The notes under the pieces were generated by a model. The model saw nothing but the letters and a program-made list of their open reading frames with translations. It was not told the origin of the DNA and did no database searches. 43,829 bases of DNA, from positions 1 to 43,829 of the forward strand of contig JAEUQI010000017.1 in assembly GCA_016789145.1 (NCBI GenBank). Direction: 5' to 3'. A program made the translations under genes and the position numbers. Positions 32,573 to 43,349 of this stretch are shown piece after piece. Each line of letters starts with the position of its first letter. The stretch's first letter is position 1. This DNA comes from Blastocatellia bacterium (GTDB lineage Bacteria; Acidobacteriota; Blastocatellia; Pyrinomonadales; Pyrinomonadaceae).

Positions 32573-34062
32573 CGTTCGGCGGCAATAGCGGCGAGAGCTT
32601 CGGCAGCAACCTCTCTGTCGTCGAAATGGAATTTCTCCGTTCCGATGATCTGATAATTTTCATGGCCTTTGCCGGCGATTATGACGACATCGTTCGTCGT
32701 CGCCGAAGAAACCGCCTTTTGGATCGCCTCGCGTCGGTCAGAAACCACGAGATATTCCGCATTTTCTGCCTTTACCCCAACCTCGATCTCGTCGATGATC
32801 TTTTGCGGATCTTCATTTCGCGGATTGTCGGAAGTGATAACAACAATATCGCTAAGTCTTCCGGCGACTCTGCCCATTGGTTCGCGTTTTGTCTTGTCAC
32901 GATCTCCTCCGCAGCCGAACACCGTGATAACGCGGCCGTCAGTCAAACTTTTCGCTGTTTTCAATGTGTTCAATAACGCATCGTCCGTATGTGCATAATC
33001 AACGACGACCGCAAAGTCGCCATCATGCGTCACGCGTTCAAATCGTCCGGGCGCACCGACGCACGTGGCTAGCCCGCGTTCAACCGAATCAAGGTCATGG
33101 CCCAAAGCCAAAACTGCAGCCGTAGCCGTCAACATATTGTAAACGTGAGGTTTACCGACGAGCGGCGAGGTGATACGGCGTTCGCCGGCCGGCGTCTTCA
33201 ACAGAAATGAAGTGCCCCGAACCAGCGAAACATCGATCTCAGTCGCCGTCAGATCTGCGTCGGTATCGATGGCGGTAGTTATAACCTTTTGGCCTCTCGC
33301 TGAAAGATCAGCAACGAGCGTGCGTCCCCATTCGTCATCGATATTGACGATGCTGACCTCAGGCGTATCACCGAGACGTCCGTCGAAGAGCTTTTTCTTT
33401 GCATCGAAATACTCTTCCATCGTCTCGTGATAGTCGAGATGGTCGCGTGTTAGGTTCGTGAAGGCAGCGATCTTGAATCGCAGATCGTCACATCGATGTA
33501 GATCGATCGCCTGTGACGATGCTTCCATAACCGCGATCGTGCAACCTGCGTCGATGGCTTCGCCGAGGAAACGGTTGGTGTCAGAGGCTTCGGGAGTCGT
33601 GCGAACGGCCTCTTCACTGCGTTCGCCGATCCGATATTCGACCGTAGTTAACATCGCGACCTTCTTTTCCGCTGCCACGGCAAGAGCGTAGCAAAGATAG
33701 GTCGTGGTCGTTTTTCCATTCGTTCCTGTTATGCCTACAAGGTCGATATTGTGCGATGGTTCGCCATGAATAAGGTTTGCCGCTTGAGCAAGAGCGGTTC
33801 GAGCATGCGGAACCTTTAGCCAAGCTCCCGAAAAATCTGCTTCGGGCTCAAATTCAGAGATAATGCCAACCGCCCCACGCCGCATTACGTCCTCGATGAA
33901 TCGGTGGCCATCGACAGTTGAGCCCTTGATCGCGGCAAACAACGTCCCCTCGCGAGCGGCACGCGAATCGTGAGTCACGTCTAATGCAATGGCGTTTCCA
34001 TCGCCGAAAAGCTGAGCCTTTAGCCGCGTTGCAACATCCTGAATAGTTACGGTGTTCTTCAT
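32569..34062 (-). CDS. murE: UDP-MurNAc-tripeptide synthetase
   Basis: A 497-aa Mur ligase that adds the third residue to UDP-MurNAc-L-Ala-D-Glu. The ATP site GTNGKTTT is at 113-120. The DNPR motif near residue 411, in SDNPRNEDP, predicts meso-diaminopimelate as substrate. Length and domain order are normal. It stands alone, outside a dcw cluster. A consensus TATAAT (34074-34079) lies 11 nt before the ATG with no Shine-Dalgarno, so the mRNA is probably leaderless. Confidence 0.96.
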   Translation of the reverse strand: MKNTVTIQDVATRLKAQLFGDGNAIALDVTHDSRAAREGTLFAAIKGSTVDGHRFIEDVMRRGAVGIISEFEPEADFSGAWLKVPHARTALAQAANLIHGEPSHNIDLVGITGTNGKTTTTYLCYALAVAAEKKVAMLTTVEYRIGERSEEAVRTTPEASDTNRFLGEAIDAGCTIAVMEASSQAIDLHRCDDLRFKIAAFTNLTRDHLDYHETMEEYFDAKKKLFDGRLGDTPEVSIVNIDDEWGRTLVADLSARGQKVITTAIDTDADLTATEIDVSLVRGTSFLLKTPAGERRITSPLVGKPHVYNMLTATAAVLALGHDLDSVERGLATCVGAPGRFERVTHDGDFAVVVDYAHTDDALLNTLKTAKSLTDGRVITVFGCGGDRDKTKREPMGRVAGRLSDIVVITSDNPRNEDPQKIIDEIEVGVKAENAEYLVVSDRREAIQKAVSSATTNDVVIIAGKGHENYQIIGTEKFHFDDREVAAEALAAIAAER

Positions 34063-34073
34063 CGAAAAGCTGA

Positions 34074-34079
34074 ATTATA
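34074..34079 (-). promoter_or_regulatory. murE -10 box
   Basis: Consensus TATAAT on the minus strand, 11 nt before the murE ATG. No good -35 is seen. Transcription would start about 5 nt before the start codon. Confidence 0.5.
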
Positions 34080-34152
34080 CGACACGACAATATATTTTCA
34101 CGAACATTGACGCCTGAAATTCGTTAAAGTGATAGATACGGAGGTCGCAATT

Positions 34153-34413
34153 ATGAATATTCTGAAACTTATCCTCGGCGGCATCGGCCTGATCTTTGTC
34201 GGAATGCTAGCACTATGGCTCCTTGGTTGGGTTGGAACATTGCTCTGGTACGGTTTCTGGCTCGCTTTGTTTGGCGGTGTCGGTTACGGCGCATATCGTT
34301 TGTTCGTAAAGGCAGAATCGAAGGTTCTGGGTTCCGATCCACACGCAGGCCTTGGTACCGGCGACATCAATATGTCGTGGGATGAGTACGACAAAAAGTA
34401 TCTGCACAAGTAA
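34153..34413 (+). CDS. Small membrane protein, hypothetical
   Basis: An 86-aa protein with two hydrophobic helices (about 4-25 and 32-52) and a soluble tail (ADP-like Gly-rich GSDPHAGLGTGDINMSWDEYD). The ATG at 34153 has GGAGGT 7 nt upstream (34140-34145); the in-frame start at 34129 has none. Divergent from murE. Function unknown. Confidence 0.7.
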   Translation: MNILKLILGGIGLIFVGMLALWLLGWVGTLLWYGFWLALFGGVGYGAYRLFVKAESKVLGSDPHAGLGTGDINMSWDEYDKKYLHK

Positions 34414-34415
34414 GT

Positions 34416-34543
34416 CAGAACCGCCTACGTAAGTGGGCGGATCAACGTTATGAATTTCGCTTCGCCGGTTTGACGGGGTACTTTCCCTAATATTATCCTC
34501 GTTACTTACCTTTAGAGCCGTCCGCTGACGCAGGCGGTTCCGA
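34416..34543. repeat. Inverted REP pair
   Basis: AACCGCCTACGTAAGTGGGCGG (34416-34442 region) and its degenerate inverse around 34515-34543 (CCGTCCGCTGACGCAGGCGG) face each other across about 75 bp. Each can fold on itself. They frame the promoter of the tRNA gene. Confidence 0.6.
34470..34496 (+). promoter_or_regulatory. Promoter of tRNA-Leu
   Basis: TTGACG (34470-34475) and TATTAT (34491-34496) are 15 nt apart, slightly short. Transcription would begin near 34503, about 44 nt before the tRNA. Confidence 0.45.
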
Positions 34544-34546
34544 CAT

Positions 34547-34630
34547 GCCGAGGTGGCGAAATGGTATACGCACTAGTCTTAGGAACTAGCGTCGAAAGAC
34601 ATGCGAGTTCGAGTCTCGCCCTCGGCACCA
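34547..34630 (+). tRNA. tRNA-Leu (anticodon UAG)
   Basis: The acceptor arms GCCGAGG (34547-34553) and CCTCGGC (34620-34626) pair fully, and ACCA is encoded. The anticodon stem CTAGT/ACTAG encloses CTTAGGA, so the anticodon is UAG and reads CUA-type Leu codons. A long variable arm (GTC...GAC) marks class II. GTTCGAGTC is the T-loop. The next ORF begins only 7 nt later. Confidence 0.96.
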
Positions 34631-34637
34631 TCATTTA

Positions 34638-34928
34638 ATGAACGACACTCAATTCGAATTTGTCGTTAAAGGAAATCCGGTTGCTTATCGCCGAATTGGC
34701 GTGACCGGCGAATCCAAACTGCTAACTCGAGAAGGCGAGATCCCACTTGATCACGTTCTAAACCCTTTCACACACTTTTCGCTTCGGCTTACAAAAACCA
34801 ACAACTGTCGCGTTTACGACTCCGAAGTTGTAGTTGAGAAAACGCGACCGTTGTTTTTCGCTGCATTTCGGCCAAGCAAATATCGCGTATTCGTTGACGG
34901 CCAGCTTGTCGCCGAGCACGAAGGCTGA
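34638..34928 (+). CDS. Hypothetical 96-aa protein
   Basis: A 96-aa soluble protein, beta-rich (TREGEIPLDHVLNPFTHFSL ... SKYRVFVDGQLVAEHEG). No family recognised. The ATG is 7 nt after the tRNA CCA, with no ribosome site, so it must be read from the tRNA transcript after processing or from an internal start. It precedes trigger factor by 41 bp. Confidence 0.6.
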   Translation: MNDTQFEFVVKGNPVAYRRIGVTGESKLLTREGEIPLDHVLNPFTHFSLRLTKTNNCRVYDSEVVVEKTRPLFFAAFRPSKYRVFVDGQLVAEHEG

Positions 34929-34969
34929 TTCGACTTTTCCCGCCTGCTTCGATATCCTTTTCCTTTTAG

Positions 34970-36391
34970 ATGAAAACCGAAATCAAAGAGATATCACCTA
35001 GCCAACGCGAAATACATCTGCAGATCGATGCCGATGTCGTGAAGGCTTCATACAATAAAGTCAGCCAAAAATATGCTCAGCGCGCGAACGTTCCGGGCTT
35101 TAGAAAAGGCTATGCACCGCTAGATGTCATTCGTATGCGGTTCAAGGAAGAGATCAAAAGCGACGTACTGCAGGAAGTAGTTCCTGCTCAAGTCGCGGCG
35201 GCGATCCAAGAACACGATCTGAATCCGCTGGCTGAACCGCATCTTCATCTTGAGGACCACGAGACTGTCAAAGTGAACGGCAGCGAGCCGCTGAAGTTGC
35301 ACGTTCACGTTGAGGTGATGCCCGAGATCGCCGAACCTAAGTTTGACGGTATCGAGGTCACTCGCCGTGTGAAACCGGTCACTGACGGTGAAGTCGAAGC
35401 TCTAATTAGCGAACGCCTCCAACGCGAAGCCGCTCTAATTCCTATAGAAGGACGCGCATCAGAAATTGGCGATACCGTTAACGTAGATCTTGTCGGCACC
35501 TTTGCGGATGACCCTGAAGGCCAGCCGATCACTGCCGACGGCATCGAGATCGAACTCGGAAGCGACGCGGTCGAACGTTCTTTTTCGGATAATTTGATCG
35601 GAGTAAGCGAAGACGAAGAGAAGGAGTTTACGGTCGAATATTCGGCGGATTTCACATCGGAAGCTTTGGCTGGCAAAACTGTCACCTACAAAGCGAAGGT
35701 CAACTCGATCGGCCGCACCGAACTGCCAGAGGCGAACGATGAATGGGCTCAAAGCCTGGATGAAGGCTATGAGTCGATGAAGGATCTTCGAACAAGGCTG
35801 CGTGCCGATATGGAGAAAATGGCTGAGGCTGATGCGGATGCTCGCGTTCGAAATGACGCTGTAGGCAAGATGATCGAAGCGAATCTTCTCGAAGTTCCCT
35901 CGTCGTTGATCGAGAATCAGGCCCGTAATCTGCTCAACAATTTCGCGTATGACATGCAGCAACGCGGTACGAACCTAGAGCAGATCGATGAGAAATTCAT
36001 TCAGATGATCTACGGCAACATGCGACAGCAAGCGGAGCGAGATGTTCGCGGCGCCTTATTGCTCGATAAAGTCGCGGAGATGGCGAAAGTCGTGGTTTCG
36101 GACGCCGAGGTAGAGGAAGAGCTTGCGAAAATGGCCGAATACTATCGGACCGGTGTCGATGAGATCAAACAGTCGCTCGAAAAACAGGGCGGTGAAGATT
36201 CGATCAGGAACAATCTTAAGACCCGAAAATCTGTCGAGGCTGTGATCGAAAAGGTTAAGGTTGTGGATGGCGAGTGGATCGACCCAGAAGCAGCGGCTAC
36301 GGCGGCAACTACGGAAGCAGGATCGGCCCCAAAGGAAGAAAAGCCTAAGAAGGCGAAAAAGCCTTCAACGAAGAAGGCTAAGGAAGCATAG
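34970..36391 (+). CDS. tig: Trigger factor
   Basis: A 473-aa ribosome-bound chaperone and peptidyl-prolyl isomerase. The ribosome-binding stretch includes VPGFRKGYAP (about 41-50; family signature GFRxGxxP). The FKBP-like domain begins near EIGDTVNVDLVGTFADDPEG. The helical C-terminal domain ends in a 40-residue Ala/Lys-rich tail (EEKPKKAKKPSTKKAKEA) longer than in E. coli. It opens the tig-clpP-clpX order conserved in many bacteria. Confidence 0.95.
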   Translation: MKTEIKEISPSQREIHLQIDADVVKASYNKVSQKYAQRANVPGFRKGYAPLDVIRMRFKEEIKSDVLQEVVPAQVAAAIQEHDLNPLAEPHLHLEDHETVKVNGSEPLKLHVHVEVMPEIAEPKFDGIEVTRRVKPVTDGEVEALISERLQREAALIPIEGRASEIGDTVNVDLVGTFADDPEGQPITADGIEIELGSDAVERSFSDNLIGVSEDEEKEFTVEYSADFTSEALAGKTVTYKAKVNSIGRTELPEANDEWAQSLDEGYESMKDLRTRLRADMEKMAEADADARVRNDAVGKMIEANLLEVPSSLIENQARNLLNNFAYDMQQRGTNLEQIDEKFIQMIYGNMRQQAERDVRGALLLDKVAEMAKVVVSDAEVEEELAKMAEYYRTGVDEIKQSLEKQGGEDSIRNNLKTRKSVEAVIEKVKVVDGEWIDPEAAATAATTEAGSAPKEEKPKKAKKPSTKKAKEA

Positions 36392-36418
36392 GTTCCACGC
36401 CTGTGGAAAACTTACGGC

Positions 36419-36446
36419 TTGATTTTTGGAAAATTACGTGTAGAAT
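36419..36446 (+). promoter_or_regulatory. clpP promoter
   Basis: TTGATT (36419-36424) and TAGAAT (36441-36446) are 16 nt apart, giving a leader of about 90 nt before clpP. A second TATAAT (36486-36491) has no matching -35. Confidence 0.55.
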
Positions 36447-36544
36447 CGGTTGTCATTGATGGCAATAGCCATATTTTCAACCATTTATAATTAGAAAGCT
36501 AAGGTACGGCCTGAACATATAGACAGGCACGAGGTAAGAACTGT

Positions 36545-37132
36545 ATGGCATTGGTCCCAATGGTAGTTGAGCAGACGTCGCGAGGCGAGAGAGCCTTCGA
36601 TATCTACTCCCGGCTTCTTAAAGACAGCATTATCTTCATCGGTACGCCGATCGACGATCAGATCGCGAATCTTCTCGTGGCTCAGCTCCTTTTTCTCGAA
36701 GCCGAAGACCCCGAACGCGATATCAACCTCTACATCAACAGCCCCGGTGGTTCGATCACTGCTGGTATGGCCATCTATGACACGATGCAGTTCATCAAAA
36801 ATGATGTGACGACCATCTGTGTCGGCCAGTGTGCTTCGATGGGAGCATTGTTGTTGACTGCAGGTGCTAAGGGCAAGCGATTTGCATTGCCGCATTCGCG
36901 TGTTTTGATCCATCAGCCGTCAGGCGGAGCGTCAGGTCAGGCGACCGATGTTCGTATCATGGCCGAAGAGATCTTGAGAATGCGTAAGATGACATCGGAA
37001 TTGATCGCTCTTCACACAGGGCAGCCGTTCGATAAGGTTGAACTCGACGTTGAACGCGATCGTATCCTAGATCCATGGCAGGCAAAGGAATACGGTCTGA
37101 TCGACGAAGTTATCGAGCACAGAGACAAGTAA
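36545..37132 (+). CDS. clpP: ATP-dependent Clp protease proteolytic subunit
   Basis: A 195-aa serine peptidase that forms the 14-mer ClpP chamber. The triad is complete: S98 (GQCASMGA), H123 (RVLIHQP) and D172 (VERDR). GAGGTAAG lies just upstream of the ATG. clpX follows after 10 bp, so chamber and unfoldase are co-expressed. Confidence 0.97.
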   Translation: MALVPMVVEQTSRGERAFDIYSRLLKDSIIFIGTPIDDQIANLLVAQLLFLEAEDPERDINLYINSPGGSITAGMAIYDTMQFIKNDVTTICVGQCASMGALLLTAGAKGKRFALPHSRVLIHQPSGGASGQATDVRIMAEEILRMRKMTSELIALHTGQPFDKVELDVERDRILDPWQAKEYGLIDEVIEHRDK

Positions 37133-37142
37133 GTCGTACCTT

Positions 37143-38387
37143 ATGAGCCAGTTTCGAAGACCGGAAGAATTGCTCGCTTGCTCGTTTTGCGGCAAGACAC
37201 AGAACGATGTCCGCAAATTGATCGCCGGGCCCGGCGTTTACGTTTGTAACGAGTGCATTGATATCTGTAACGAGATCATCAATGACGATGAGAGCAACGA
37301 GATCTCAACGTCGCGCGTTTCGATCCCAAAGCCGCACGAGATCAAGGCTCATCTTGACGATTACGTGATAGGTCAAGACGAGCCGAAAAAGCGGCTTTCG
37401 GTCGCGGTCTATCAGCACTTCAAGCGTCTCGAGATGGCGAAGCGCCGCTCGGATATCGAACTGCAGAAATCAAATATTCTTCTTATCGGACCGACGGGAA
37501 CAGGCAAGACCTTGCTTGCTCAAACGTTGGCTCGTTTCTTGAGTGTTCCGTTTTGTATCGTTGACGCGACAAGTTTGACAGAGGCTGGATATGTTGGTGA
37601 AGATGTCGAGAATATTCTGAATCGGCTGCTGCAGTCAGCCGGCGGTGATATCGAGAAAGCTCAACAGGGAATCATCTACATCGACGAGATAGATAAGATC
37701 TGCCGAAAGGACGACAATCCGTCAATAACACGTGATGTATCGGGCGAAGGCGTTCAGCAGGCGCTATTAAAGATACTTGAGGGCACCGTAGCGAACATTC
37801 CTGCGGGCGGCGGCAGAAAGCATCCGCAACAAGATTTTCATCAGCTTGATACCACAAATATATTGTTCATCTGCGGTGGAGCGTTCATTGGTCTTGAAAA
37901 GGTCGTTGAGAAGCGTTTCCGTAACAAATCTCTAGGTTTCCAGGCTGACATCAAGACGAATAAGCAGCGTCATAGCGAATCCATCAACAGTCTCGAACCC
38001 GAGGATCTAGTTCATTATGGCCTTATTCCGGAATTTGTTGGGCGATTGCCGGTCGTTGGCACTTTGCGAGAGCTTGACGAAGATGCCTTGGTTAAGATCT
38101 TGACTGAGCCGAAGAATGCGCTGATCAAGCAGTATCAGAAGAAATTCGAGTTTGAAAATATAACCTTAAAGTTCACGGAAACTGCGATCCGGGCTATTGC
38201 TCAACAGGCTTTCAAACGCAAGGTTGGAGCTCGCGGCTTGATGATGATCATGGAAGAGATCCTGCTCGAATCGATGTACCATCTGCCGAGTGAGAAACAT
38301 GTAAGTGAGATCGTCATCACTAAGGAAATGATAGAACGAAAGGTTCCGGTCTTCGAAGTTTTATCAAGAACAGAAGAGGCAGCATAG
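37143..38387 (+). CDS. clpX: ClpX unfoldase subunit
   Basis: A 414-aa AAA+ unfoldase that feeds ClpP. The zinc-binding domain uses C13/C16 and C35/C38 (CSFCGK, CNEC). Walker A is GPTGTGKT and Walker [11 protein letters not shown]. The pore-loop region and the IGF-like ClpP-contact loop (IGLEK area) are recognisable. A strong terminator follows, closing the clpPX unit. Confidence 0.97.
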   Translation: MSQFRRPEELLACSFCGKTQNDVRKLIAGPGVYVCNECIDICNEIINDDESNEISTSRVSIPKPHEIKAHLDDYVIGQDEPKKRLSVAVYQHFKRLEMAKRRSDIELQKSNILLIGPTGTGKTLLAQTLARFLSVPFCIVDATSLTEAGYVGEDVENILNRLLQSAGGDIEKAQQGIIYIDEIDKICRKDDNPSITRDVSGEGVQQALLKILEGTVANIPAGGGRKHPQQDFHQLDTTNILFICGGAFIGLEKVVEKRFRNKSLGFQADIKTNKQRHSESINSLEPEDLVHYGLIPEFVGRLPVVGTLRELDEDALVKILTEPKNALIKQYQKKFEFENITLKFTETAIRAIAQQAFKRKVGARGLMMIMEEILLESMYHLPSEKHVSEIVITKEMIERKVPVFEVLSRTEEAA

Positions 38388-38410
38388 TTAAGATTATCCG
38401 TTTTTCTGCA

Positions 38411-38444
38411 GCACGAAGTGTGGTGATCACATTTCGTGCTTTTT
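38411..38444 (+). terminator. clpX terminator
   Basis: GCACGAA (38411-38417) pairs with TTCGTGC (38433-38439), continued by an inner stem TGTG/CACA, and is followed by five T residues. It lies 23 bp after the clpX stop. Confidence 0.85.
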
Positions 38445-38653
38445 GCTTAATTAGGTAAGAAAAGAATACCGAAATAGTTCGTATGATTTGTAGAATTCCC
38501 AATCCCTTAGCTCTTTATACTTGCATAATTTGAACGCTCAAAAAATAGCCAAATAGGATGTTTGCGTTGTTGCTTTTGGTGCATCCATTTGCGTAAATAT
38601 AGCTACACGAATAATTAGCTGTCTCAGAGCCACGTGGCCTGTCTGTTTCTATT

Positions 38654-41089
38654 ATGCAAGAATTTTCTGACCAGTTTCCGTCCGACATTGAGCGCCTTCC
38701 AATGGTGCCGATCCGTGATGTTGTTATCTTTCCTTACACCAAGGTTGCATTCAAGATCGGGCGTACGAGTTCGGTTCGTGCTCTCGAAGCCGCAATGGCA
38801 GGCGACCGGACGATCTTTTTGGCGACTCAGCATGACGCCTCGGTCGACGAACCGGGACCATCGCAGATATTTGAGGTTGGGACCATTGGACGTATAGTTC
38901 AAGCTCAGCGTCAGGACAACGGCCAGATCAAGGTCGTGGTCGAAGGCCGCGAACGTGGCCGAAGCGTCCGTATCGATCAGGGCGAAGATGGAGTTTTTCT
39001 GGCACATGTGCGTGTGGTCCCTTCGATCGACGAATCCGGCTATCGAACCGATGGGCTTCTGCAGCGTTTGCACAGCCAGGTCGAACAGTTTTTGCGAGTT
39101 TCGCCAGACGCTTATTCGGATGCATTGAATGCCAGTTTACGCGGCGTTTCGGGCGGACAGATCGCGGACTCGCTTTCGTCCCAACTTCGAGTTAGTGTCG
39201 AGGAAAAGCAGCATTTACTCGAGACAACGTCGGTTCAAGAACGCCTGCAGATACTTGTCGACGCACTCGACGCTGAGATCGAAAAACGGCAGCTTGATAA
39301 GAATATCCATTCGCGAACCAAGAAAGCGATGGATAAGCATCAGCGTGAATATTATTTGAATGAGCAGATCAAGGCCATTCACAAGGAGCTTGGACGTAAA
39401 GACGAAAAGGCAGAACTCGAGGAATTAAAGGCCAAGATCACCGGTGCCGGAATGACGCAAGAGGCATTGGACAAGGCGATGCAGGAGTTTTCGCGACTCG
39501 AGGCAATGCCGCCGATGTCTGCAGAGAGCACTGTGAGTCGGAATTTCATTGATTGGCTCGTAAGCGTGCCTTGGAAAGATCGTTCCGACGAGATCAATGA
39601 TCTGAACGAGGCTGAAAGTGTTTTGAACCAAGACCATTACGGGCTGGAGAAGATAAAAGAGCGTATCCTTGAATTTCTCGCCGTTCGTCAATTGGTCAAG
39701 AGTCCTAAGGGCACGATCCTTTGTCTTGTAGGGCCTCCCGGAGTTGGTAAAACCTCGTTAGGGAAATCAATTGCAAGAGCGACCGGCAGGAAGTTCGTGC
39801 GGCTCGCTCTTGGCGGCGTTCACGACGAGGCTGAGATCCGCGGACATCGTCGGACCTACATTGGTTCGATGCCCGGGCAGATCATTCAATTGATGAAGCG
39901 GGCGGGAACTGTGAATCCCGTGATATTGCTCGATGAGGTCGATAAACTCGGCCGTGATTACCGAGGCGATCCAAGCGCAGCGTTGTTAGAGGTTCTCGAT
40001 CCTGAGCAAAACAACTCGTTTCGCGATCACTATCTAGATGTTGATTATGACTTGTCGCAAGTGTTCTTTATTGCCACCGCAAATGTGTTGCACACTATTC
40101 CACCGGCGCTGCAGGACAGGCTTGAGATCTTGCATCTTTCCGGTTACACGGAACGAGAAAAGAACGAGATCGCGAAGCAACATCTGATTCCGAAGCAGAT
40201 CGAGAACAGCGGTATCGGCGAAGGCAGCGTTGCATTTACTGACGATGGCATTCTCGAGACGATCCGCCATTATACGCGCGAAGCCGGTGTACGAAATCTT
40301 GAGCGCGAGATCGGATCTTGTTTGCGCAAGGTCGCTCGAAAGTATGTAGCGACCGAAGACAAGGACGATTTCAAAGTCACTATCAATGCTGAGAAAGTGC
40401 GTGAACTGCTCGGGACTATCAGGTTTCGGAAGCAGGACATTGCCAGAAAGAGTGAAGTTGGTCTCGTAAATGGTCTGGCTTGGACTGAGGTCGGCGGCGA
40501 TGTATTGCAGATCGAAGCAACACTCGTGAAAGGCAAAGGCGAAGTCACATTGACCGGCAAACTCGGTGAAGTGATGCAGGAGTCTGCGAAGGCAGCATTG
40601 ACGTGCGTTCGCTCACGTGCAGAAGAACTAGGCATAGATCCGGCTGATTTCCGCGAGAAAGACCTGCATATTCACGTCCCTGAGGGTGCGATACCAAAAG
40701 ACGGCCCTTCGGCGGGAATTACGATGGCGACCGCGATGGTATCGGCTCTGACGCGGCAGACGGTTCGACATGACGTAGCGATGACCGGCGAGATCACGCT
40801 TCGCGGCAAAGTTCTCCCGATCGGCGGCGTTAAAGAAAAACTGCTCGCAGCCCATCGTTTTGGTTTGAGAACGATCGTTCTATCGAAAGAGAACGAGAAG
40901 GATCTGGCCGACGTGCCCGACGAGGTCCGCGATGAGCTGACCATTCATACGGTTGATAGTATCGACGAGGTCCTTTCGTTGGCGATCGAAAAACCGATAT
41001 TGCCCGAGATCGAATTGGGAGAGGACGTGCCAGCGGCAATATGGACGGCCGACGCTGCGCAGAATGACATCGTAGCGGCTGCAGACTAG
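38654..41089 (+). CDS. lon: Lon protease
   Basis: An 811-aa ATP-dependent serine protease, normal length. The N-terminal substrate domain begins [15 protein letters not shown]. The AAA+ module has Walker [10 protein letters not shown] (about 360-368) and Walker [11 protein letters not shown]. The catalytic dyad is S686 (KDGPSAGIT) and K729 ([12 protein letters not shown]). It degrades misfolded and regulatory proteins. It has its own 210-bp upstream gap after the clpX terminator. No CIRCE-type operator is seen. Confidence 0.97.
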   Translation: MQEFSDQFPSDIERLPMVPIRDVVIFPYTKVAFKIGRTSSVRALEAAMAGDRTIFLATQHDASVDEPGPSQIFEVGTIGRIVQAQRQDNGQIKVVVEGRERGRSVRIDQGEDGVFLAHVRVVPSIDESGYRTDGLLQRLHSQVEQFLRVSPDAYSDALNASLRGVSGGQIADSLSSQLRVSVEEKQHLLETTSVQERLQILVDALDAEIEKRQLDKNIHSRTKKAMDKHQREYYLNEQIKAIHKELGRKDEKAELEELKAKITGAGMTQEALDKAMQEFSRLEAMPPMSAESTVSRNFIDWLVSVPWKDRSDEINDLNEAESVLNQDHYGLEKIKERILEFLAVRQLVKSPKGTILCLVGPPGVGKTSLGKSIARATGRKFVRLALGGVHDEAEIRGHRRTYIGSMPGQIIQLMKRAGTVNPVILLDEVDKLGRDYRGDPSAALLEVLDPEQNNSFRDHYLDVDYDLSQVFFIATANVLHTIPPALQDRLEILHLSGYTEREKNEIAKQHLIPKQIENSGIGEGSVAFTDDGILETIRHYTREAGVRNLEREIGSCLRKVARKYVATEDKDDFKVTINAEKVRELLGTIRFRKQDIARKSEVGLVNGLAWTEVGGDVLQIEATLVKGKGEVTLTGKLGEVMQESAKAALTCVRSRAEELGIDPADFREKDLHIHVPEGAIPKDGPSAGITMATAMVSALTRQTVRHDVAMTGEITLRGKVLPIGGVKEKLLAAHRFGLRTIVLSKENEKDLADVPDEVRDELTIHTVDSIDEVLSLAIEKPILPEIELGEDVPAAIWTADAAQNDIVAAAD

Positions 41090-41093
41090 ATCG

Positions 41094-41669
41094 ATGAAGG
41101 TCACGTCAGCCGAATTCATCAAAAGCGCATATACGCGTGAGCATTGGATCAACGATGGCACGCCCGAGATCGCATTTCTTGGGCGTTCGAACGTAGGTAA
41201 ATCGTCATTGATAAATTCTTTGCTCGGTCGAAAGGGCTTGGCTCGCACTTCAAATACGCCCGGACGCACGCAATGCATCAATTACTTTCGGATAAACGAT
41301 CAGTTCTATTTCGTTGATCTGCCCGGCTATGGCTACGCCAAAGTGTCGAAGATGATGCGAGCCGATTGGGGCGTGATGGCAGAGGAATATCTCTCGGCGA
41401 GCCCTGAGTTGAGGCTTTGTGTTCAGCTTATCGATTCGAGGCATCCGCCTACAAAGCTGGATATGCAGCTTTATGAATGGCTTGTACACAATCAGAAGCC
41501 GTTCGTTGTTGTTGCAACCAAATCCGACAAGATGTCGCAGAATGAGCTTTCGAAGGCGTTGAAGGTCTCACGCTCGGCGATGCCGTTGGCAACGCTGCTG
41601 CCGCATTCGTCAACAACCGGCCGTGGCCGTGATGAGATCTGGAGTGTGATCTCTGAATCAGTGAGATAA
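41094..41669 (+). CDS. engB: Ribosome biogenesis GTP-binding protein
   Basis: A 191-aa YihA/YsxC-type GTPase needed for 50S subunit assembly. G1 is GRSNVGKSS (30-38), G3 DLPGYGYA and G4 TKSDK. It starts 4 nt after the lon stop, so both are on one transcript. Confidence 0.95.
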   Translation: MKVTSAEFIKSAYTREHWINDGTPEIAFLGRSNVGKSSLINSLLGRKGLARTSNTPGRTQCINYFRINDQFYFVDLPGYGYAKVSKMMRADWGVMAEEYLSASPELRLCVQLIDSRHPPTKLDMQLYEWLVHNQKPFVVVATKSDKMSQNELSKALKVSRSAMPLATLLPHSSTTGRGRDEIWSVISESVR

Positions 41670-41905
41670 AAGTAAAGTTTTTAGTTGCTTTATCGTGTCA
41701 ATTACTGTAAAACCTAAATATACCCTTAACTCTTTTGTTTCGTGGAAAGGCTTTAGAGCTTGTTTTTCGGGTATTACTGCAATCGTTCCATACAATTTTC
41801 TTCACTGATAATTCAGCTAAGCAAAATGGTCACCATACCAGAATTGAAGAATTTTGCGATTAAACATTAAACAACCAAACAACTGAACTCCCAGTTTAGA
41901 CAACA
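41670..41905 (+). other. rho leader region
   Basis: A 236-bp A/T-rich gap before rho. It has a weak promoter candidate (TTGCTT at 41685 and TAAAAC at 41708, 17-nt spacer). It also has a 14-codon ATG frame (41826-41870, MVTIPELKNFAIKH). In E. coli rho is controlled by attenuation in its leader, so this long leader could serve autoregulation. Confidence 0.4.
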
Positions 41906-43294
<1,389 letters not shown>

Positions 43295-43316
43295 CCAACA
43301 CTCAATTTGAATTCAC

Positions 43317-43349
43317 AATGACCGCGGTTTCGGCCGCGGTCATTTGTTT
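43317..43349. terminator. Bidirectional terminator after rho
   Basis: An 11-bp perfect stem AATGACCGCGG/CCGCGGTCATT (43317-43327 with 43334-43344), loop TTTCGG, then TTGTTTG. The convergent membrane-protein gene ends inside it at 43340, so it can serve both. Confidence 0.8.

Noticed and set aside
38445..38653. CIRCE or other heat-shock operator before lon
   Set aside because: No TTAGCACTC-N9-GAGTGCTAA-like inverted repeat is seen.
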